Assembly (NCBI GenBank): GCA_937877575.1
Contig: CALFIZ010000137.1
Location: 1-8,413, forward strand
DNA length: 8,413 bases
Direction of reading: 5' to 3'
Source: an uncultured Marinilabiliales bacterium
Lineage (GTDB): Bacteria > Bacteroidota > Bacteroidia > Bacteroidales > BM520
In this document: piece by piece, positions 6,429 to 8,413 of the stretch
Layout of the letters: the number at the start of each line of letters is the position of its first letter
Numbering within the stretch: position 1 is the first letter of the stretch
The notes under the pieces: generated by a model
The model's database searches: none
What the model was told of the DNA's origin: nothing
Seen by the model: only the letters and a program-made list of their open reading frames with translations
Program-made: the position numbers and the translations under genes

Positions 6429-7124
6429 ATGAAAAAAAATAAAGACAATAAAAAGAAATTGAAAGATATGGAAAAACAGGCAAATGAGGATATAAGGCAG
6501 ACTCAGGAAGAGGTGGTTGACGAAAAGAAAGATGAGACTTCTGCTACGGAAGAACAGCATTTGGAAGACGAGGAAAAGTCTTCTAAAGATGAAACCGAGA
6601 AGGATAGCGGCTCAGGCAAATCGAAAAAGGACAAGAAATTTGAAAAATTGGCAGAGGAAAAAGCCGAACTCGAGGAAAAGTTGTCAGCATTGGAATTGTT
6701 GGCTTCCGATAATAAGGACAAATATCTGAGAATGTTTTCGGAATTTGACAACTATAAAAAAAGAGTGGCTAAGGAGAGGATTGAACTCATTGATTCCGCA
6801 TCGGCTGACACAATAAAAAAGCTTTTGCCTGTTCTTGACGATATAGACCGTGCAAATGAGATGATGGACAAGGCTACTGATGTCCAGGCTGTTAAGGATG
6901 GCTGCAACTTGATTTTCGATAAAATCAGGAGCATACTGGCTTCATGCGGACTTGCTGAAATGGAGACGACAGGAGAAGTTTTCGATGCTGACAAGCATGA
7001 GGCTATAACTCAGCTTCCGGCTGCCTCGGAAGACCAGAAAAACAAGATAATAGACACAACTAAGAAAGGTTATACGCTTAATGGCAAGATAATCCGCTAT
7101 GCTCAGGTTGTAGTCGGTTGTTAA
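6429..7124 (+). CDS. grpE: GrpE, nucleotide exchange factor of DnaK
   Basis: A 231-residue protein from the ATG at 6429. GrpE dimers release ADP from DnaK so that it can let go of client proteins. Residues 1-95 are a very charged Lys/Glu-rich region, disordered and then coiled-coil forming, longer than the equivalent part of E. coli GrpE (197 residues in total). The conserved body follows: KYLRMFSEFDNYKKR (98-112), LLPVLDDIDRA (132-142), EVFDADKHEAI (183-193) and the C-terminal beta domain GYTLNGKIIRYAQVVVG (214-230). dnaJ starts 14 nt after the stop, an operon arrangement common in Bacteroidetes, where dnaK is located elsewhere; no dnaK is visible here. It is probably heat-inducible, with a candidate operator at 6349-6375. 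The identification is firm. Confidence 0.97.
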   Translation: MKKNKDNKKKLKDMEKQANEDIRQTQEEVVDEKKDETSATEEQHLEDEEKSSKDETEKDSGSGKSKKDKKFEKLAEEKAELEEKLSALELLASDNKDKYLRMFSEFDNYKKRVAKERIELIDSASADTIKKLLPVLDDIDRANEMMDKATDVQAVKDGCNLIFDKIRSILASCGLAEMETTGEVFDADKHEAITQLPAASEDQKNKIIDTTKKGYTLNGKIIRYAQVVVGC

Positions 7125-7138
7125 TGGGGGAATGATTT

Positions 7139-8293
7139 ATGGCAAAAAGAGATTATTATGAAGTGTTGGGTGTTTCCAAGAATGCCACTGACCAGGAGAT
7201 AAAGAAGGCATATAGGGAGATGGCCATGAAATATCATCCGGACAGGAATCCGAATGACAAGGAGGCTGAAGAGAAATTCAAGGAGGCTGCCGAGGCGTAT
7301 GATGTCCTCAGCAATCCTGAAAAACGTCAAAAATACGACCAGTTTGGCTTCGATGGTCTTAACAGCATGGGCGGCGGAGGATTCTCCAGCAGTATGGATG
7401 ATATTCTCAGTCATCTCAATGACTTGTTTGGCAGCGGATTTGGCTCATTTTTCGGCGGCGGCTTCGGCGGGAGTACCGGTCAACGCCAGAGAAGAGTCCA
7501 TCGCGGCAGTGACATAAGAGTCAACCTGAAACTCACCCTTGAGGAAATATCAGAAGGGGTGGAGAAGAAGATTAAAATCAACAAATATGTCAAATGCAAG
7601 GAGTGTGACGGTACAGGTGCTGAAAAGGGCTCAGGCTATCAGACTTGTTCGACATGTAACGGTACCGGTACTGTAGTCCGTGTCCAAAACTCGATTTTCG
7701 GTCGCATGCAGACTTCTTCTATATGTCCTACCTGCGGCGGTGAGGGAAAGATTATTTCAAAGAAATGCAATCACTGTAACGGCAACGGCATCGTCAAGGA
7801 GGACGAAATAATTACCATAAACATCCCTGCCGGCGTTTCCCAGGGCATGCAGCTCACCATGTCGGGTAAGGGCAACTGCGGCGCCCACAATGGCGTCAAC
7901 GGTGACTTGTTGATAGTGATTGAGGAACTTGAACACGAACATTTCAGACGTGACGGCGACAATATTTATTACGACAAATATATAAGTATCTGTGAGGCGG
8001 CTCTCGGTGCAACGGTAGAAATACCTACCCTGAACAAACCGGTTAACATTAAGATTCCGGCAGGTGTGCAGTCAGGCGAAATCCTTCGCGTAAAAGGCAA
8101 GGGACTGCCTCGCTTGAACTCTTATTCACGTAGAGGCGACCTGCTTGTTTGTGTGAACGTTTGGACTCCGAAAACACTTACACGCGAAGAGAAGAAAACT
8201 CTTGAAGAACTTTCAAAGTCATCTAATTTTATACCTTCTCCAACTAAAAAAGACCTCGGATTCTTTGATAGGGTGAGAAAAATGTTCGAATAG
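7139..8293 (+). CDS. dnaJ: DnaJ, class A J-domain co-chaperone
   Basis: A 384-residue protein with the full type I DnaJ layout. The J-domain spans residues 1-70 with the HPD motif at 33-35, which stimulates DnaK ATPase. A Gly/Phe-rich linker covers about 77-112. The zinc-finger region has four CxxCxGxG repeats, starting at Cys153 (CKECDGTG), Cys170 (CSTCNGTG), Cys196 (CPTCGGEG) and Cys210 (CNHCNGNG), all complete for two Zn sites. C-terminal substrate-binding and dimerisation domains follow, with INIPAGVSQGMQL and IKIPAGVQSGEILRVKGKGLP. It delivers unfolded clients to DnaK in the cytosol. It lies 14 nt after grpE and 6 nt before an ABC ATPase gene, so the three are likely co-transcribed. Length and motifs are all normal for the family and no residue is missing; confidence is very high. 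Confidence 0.99.
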   Translation: MAKRDYYEVLGVSKNATDQEIKKAYREMAMKYHPDRNPNDKEAEEKFKEAAEAYDVLSNPEKRQKYDQFGFDGLNSMGGGGFSSSMDDILSHLNDLFGSGFGSFFGGGFGGSTGQRQRRVHRGSDIRVNLKLTLEEISEGVEKKIKINKYVKCKECDGTGAEKGSGYQTCSTCNGTGTVVRVQNSIFGRMQTSSICPTCGGEGKIISKKCNHCNGNGIVKEDEIITINIPAGVSQGMQLTMSGKGNCGAHNGVNGDLLIVIEELEHEHFRRDGDNIYYDKYISICEAALGATVEIPTLNKPVNIKIPAGVQSGEILRVKGKGLPRLNSYSRRGDLLVCVNVWTPKTLTREEKKTLEELSKSSNFIPSPTKKDLGFFDRVRKMFE

Positions 8294-8299
8294 TTGCCT

Positions 8300-8413
8300 A
8301 TGAATATCATTCATGTCAACCAGGTCAGAAAACAATATCAAAACCATCTTGCCCTAAATGATGTGTCTTTTGATATTGAAAAAGGCTCAATCTTTGGACT
8401 TCTCGGCCCGAAT
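8300..8413 (+). CDS. ABC transporter ATP-binding protein, 3'-truncated
   Basis: Only the first 38 codons are in the window. The start MNIIHVNQVRKQYQNHLALNDVSFDIEKGSIFGLLGPN has the beta-strand and A-loop Tyr (KQY) layout of an ABC nucleotide-binding domain and breaks off inside the Walker A P-loop (GLLGPN, expected to continue GAGKT). The ATG is 6 nt past the dnaJ stop, without a terminator, so translation and transcription with grpE-dnaJ are probably linked. The wording GSIFGLLGPN is typical of ABC-2-type exporter ATPases, in which a membrane permease is encoded next door; that cannot be checked here. Family confidence is high, transported substrate unknown. Confidence 0.92.
   Translation, partial: MNIIHVNQVRKQYQNHLALNDVSFDIEKGSIFGLLGPN

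Noticed and set aside
6503..6751. Serine/phenylalanine-rich antisense frame opposite the grpE N-terminus
   Set aside because: It is the complement of the Glu/Lys-rich codons (GAA, AAG giving TTC, CTT) of the charged GrpE tail, a composition artefact.
7367..7474. Glycine-codon-rich repeats in dnaJ as a repeat element
   Set aside because: They encode the normal Gly/Phe linker of DnaJ.
7595..7791. Four Cys-rich repeats as an unusual zinc protein
   Set aside because: They are the standard CxxCxGxG zinc-finger repeats of class A DnaJ.

Overview
The window looks like ordinary chromosomal DNA of a Bacteroidota species, most likely order Bacteroidales. The evidence is the Bacteroidetes-type -7 promoter element TAnnTTTG upstream of three genes, mostly absent Shine-Dalgarno sequences, a moderate G+C content (estimated by eye), and proteins typical of that group: an M64 peptidase, a FemAB-like acetyltransferase beside a NodB-like deacetylase, and grpE-dnaJ without dnaK. 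I see no phage, transposon, CRISPR, tRNA or rRNA, and nothing that amounts to an undescribed defence or mobile system.

Layout. (1) Positions 2-1689, + strand: the 3' part of a polysaccharide-deacetylase-like gene, then a FemAB/GNAT-type N-acyltransferase gene. They are 14 nt apart and probably belong to a cell-surface glycan or lipid modification cluster that extends left of the window. (2) Positions 1694-4949, + strand: a promoter, then ferritin (ftnA), the G3E-type GTPase meaB and a type I glutamine synthetase (glnA), with gaps of 16 and 25 nt. A strong hairpin terminator closes the unit, so these three look like one transcript. (3) Positions 4962-6236, - strand: a secreted M64-family zinc peptidase converging on glnA and sharing that terminator. 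(4) Positions 6237-6428: a divergent intergenic region with a -7 element in each direction, three inverted repeats built on GACA/TGTC, and an unusually good ribosome binding site for grpE. (5) Positions 6429-8413, + strand: grpE, dnaJ and the start of an ABC-transporter ATPase with gaps of 14 and 6 nt, probably one heat-shock/protein-quality operon.

Functionally the regions are loosely related. Ferritin stores iron. MeaB maintains the B12-dependent methylmalonyl-CoA mutase of the propionate/succinate pathway, but the mutase genes are not in the window. Glutamine synthetase assimilates ammonia. GrpE and DnaJ are the nucleotide-exchange factor and J-protein partners of a DnaK encoded elsewhere. 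The points most worth a second look are the GACA/TGTC repeats between the peptidase and grpE, the strong Shine-Dalgarno of grpE, the ftnA-meaB-glnA grouping, and an insertion in the glutamine synthetase active-site region.
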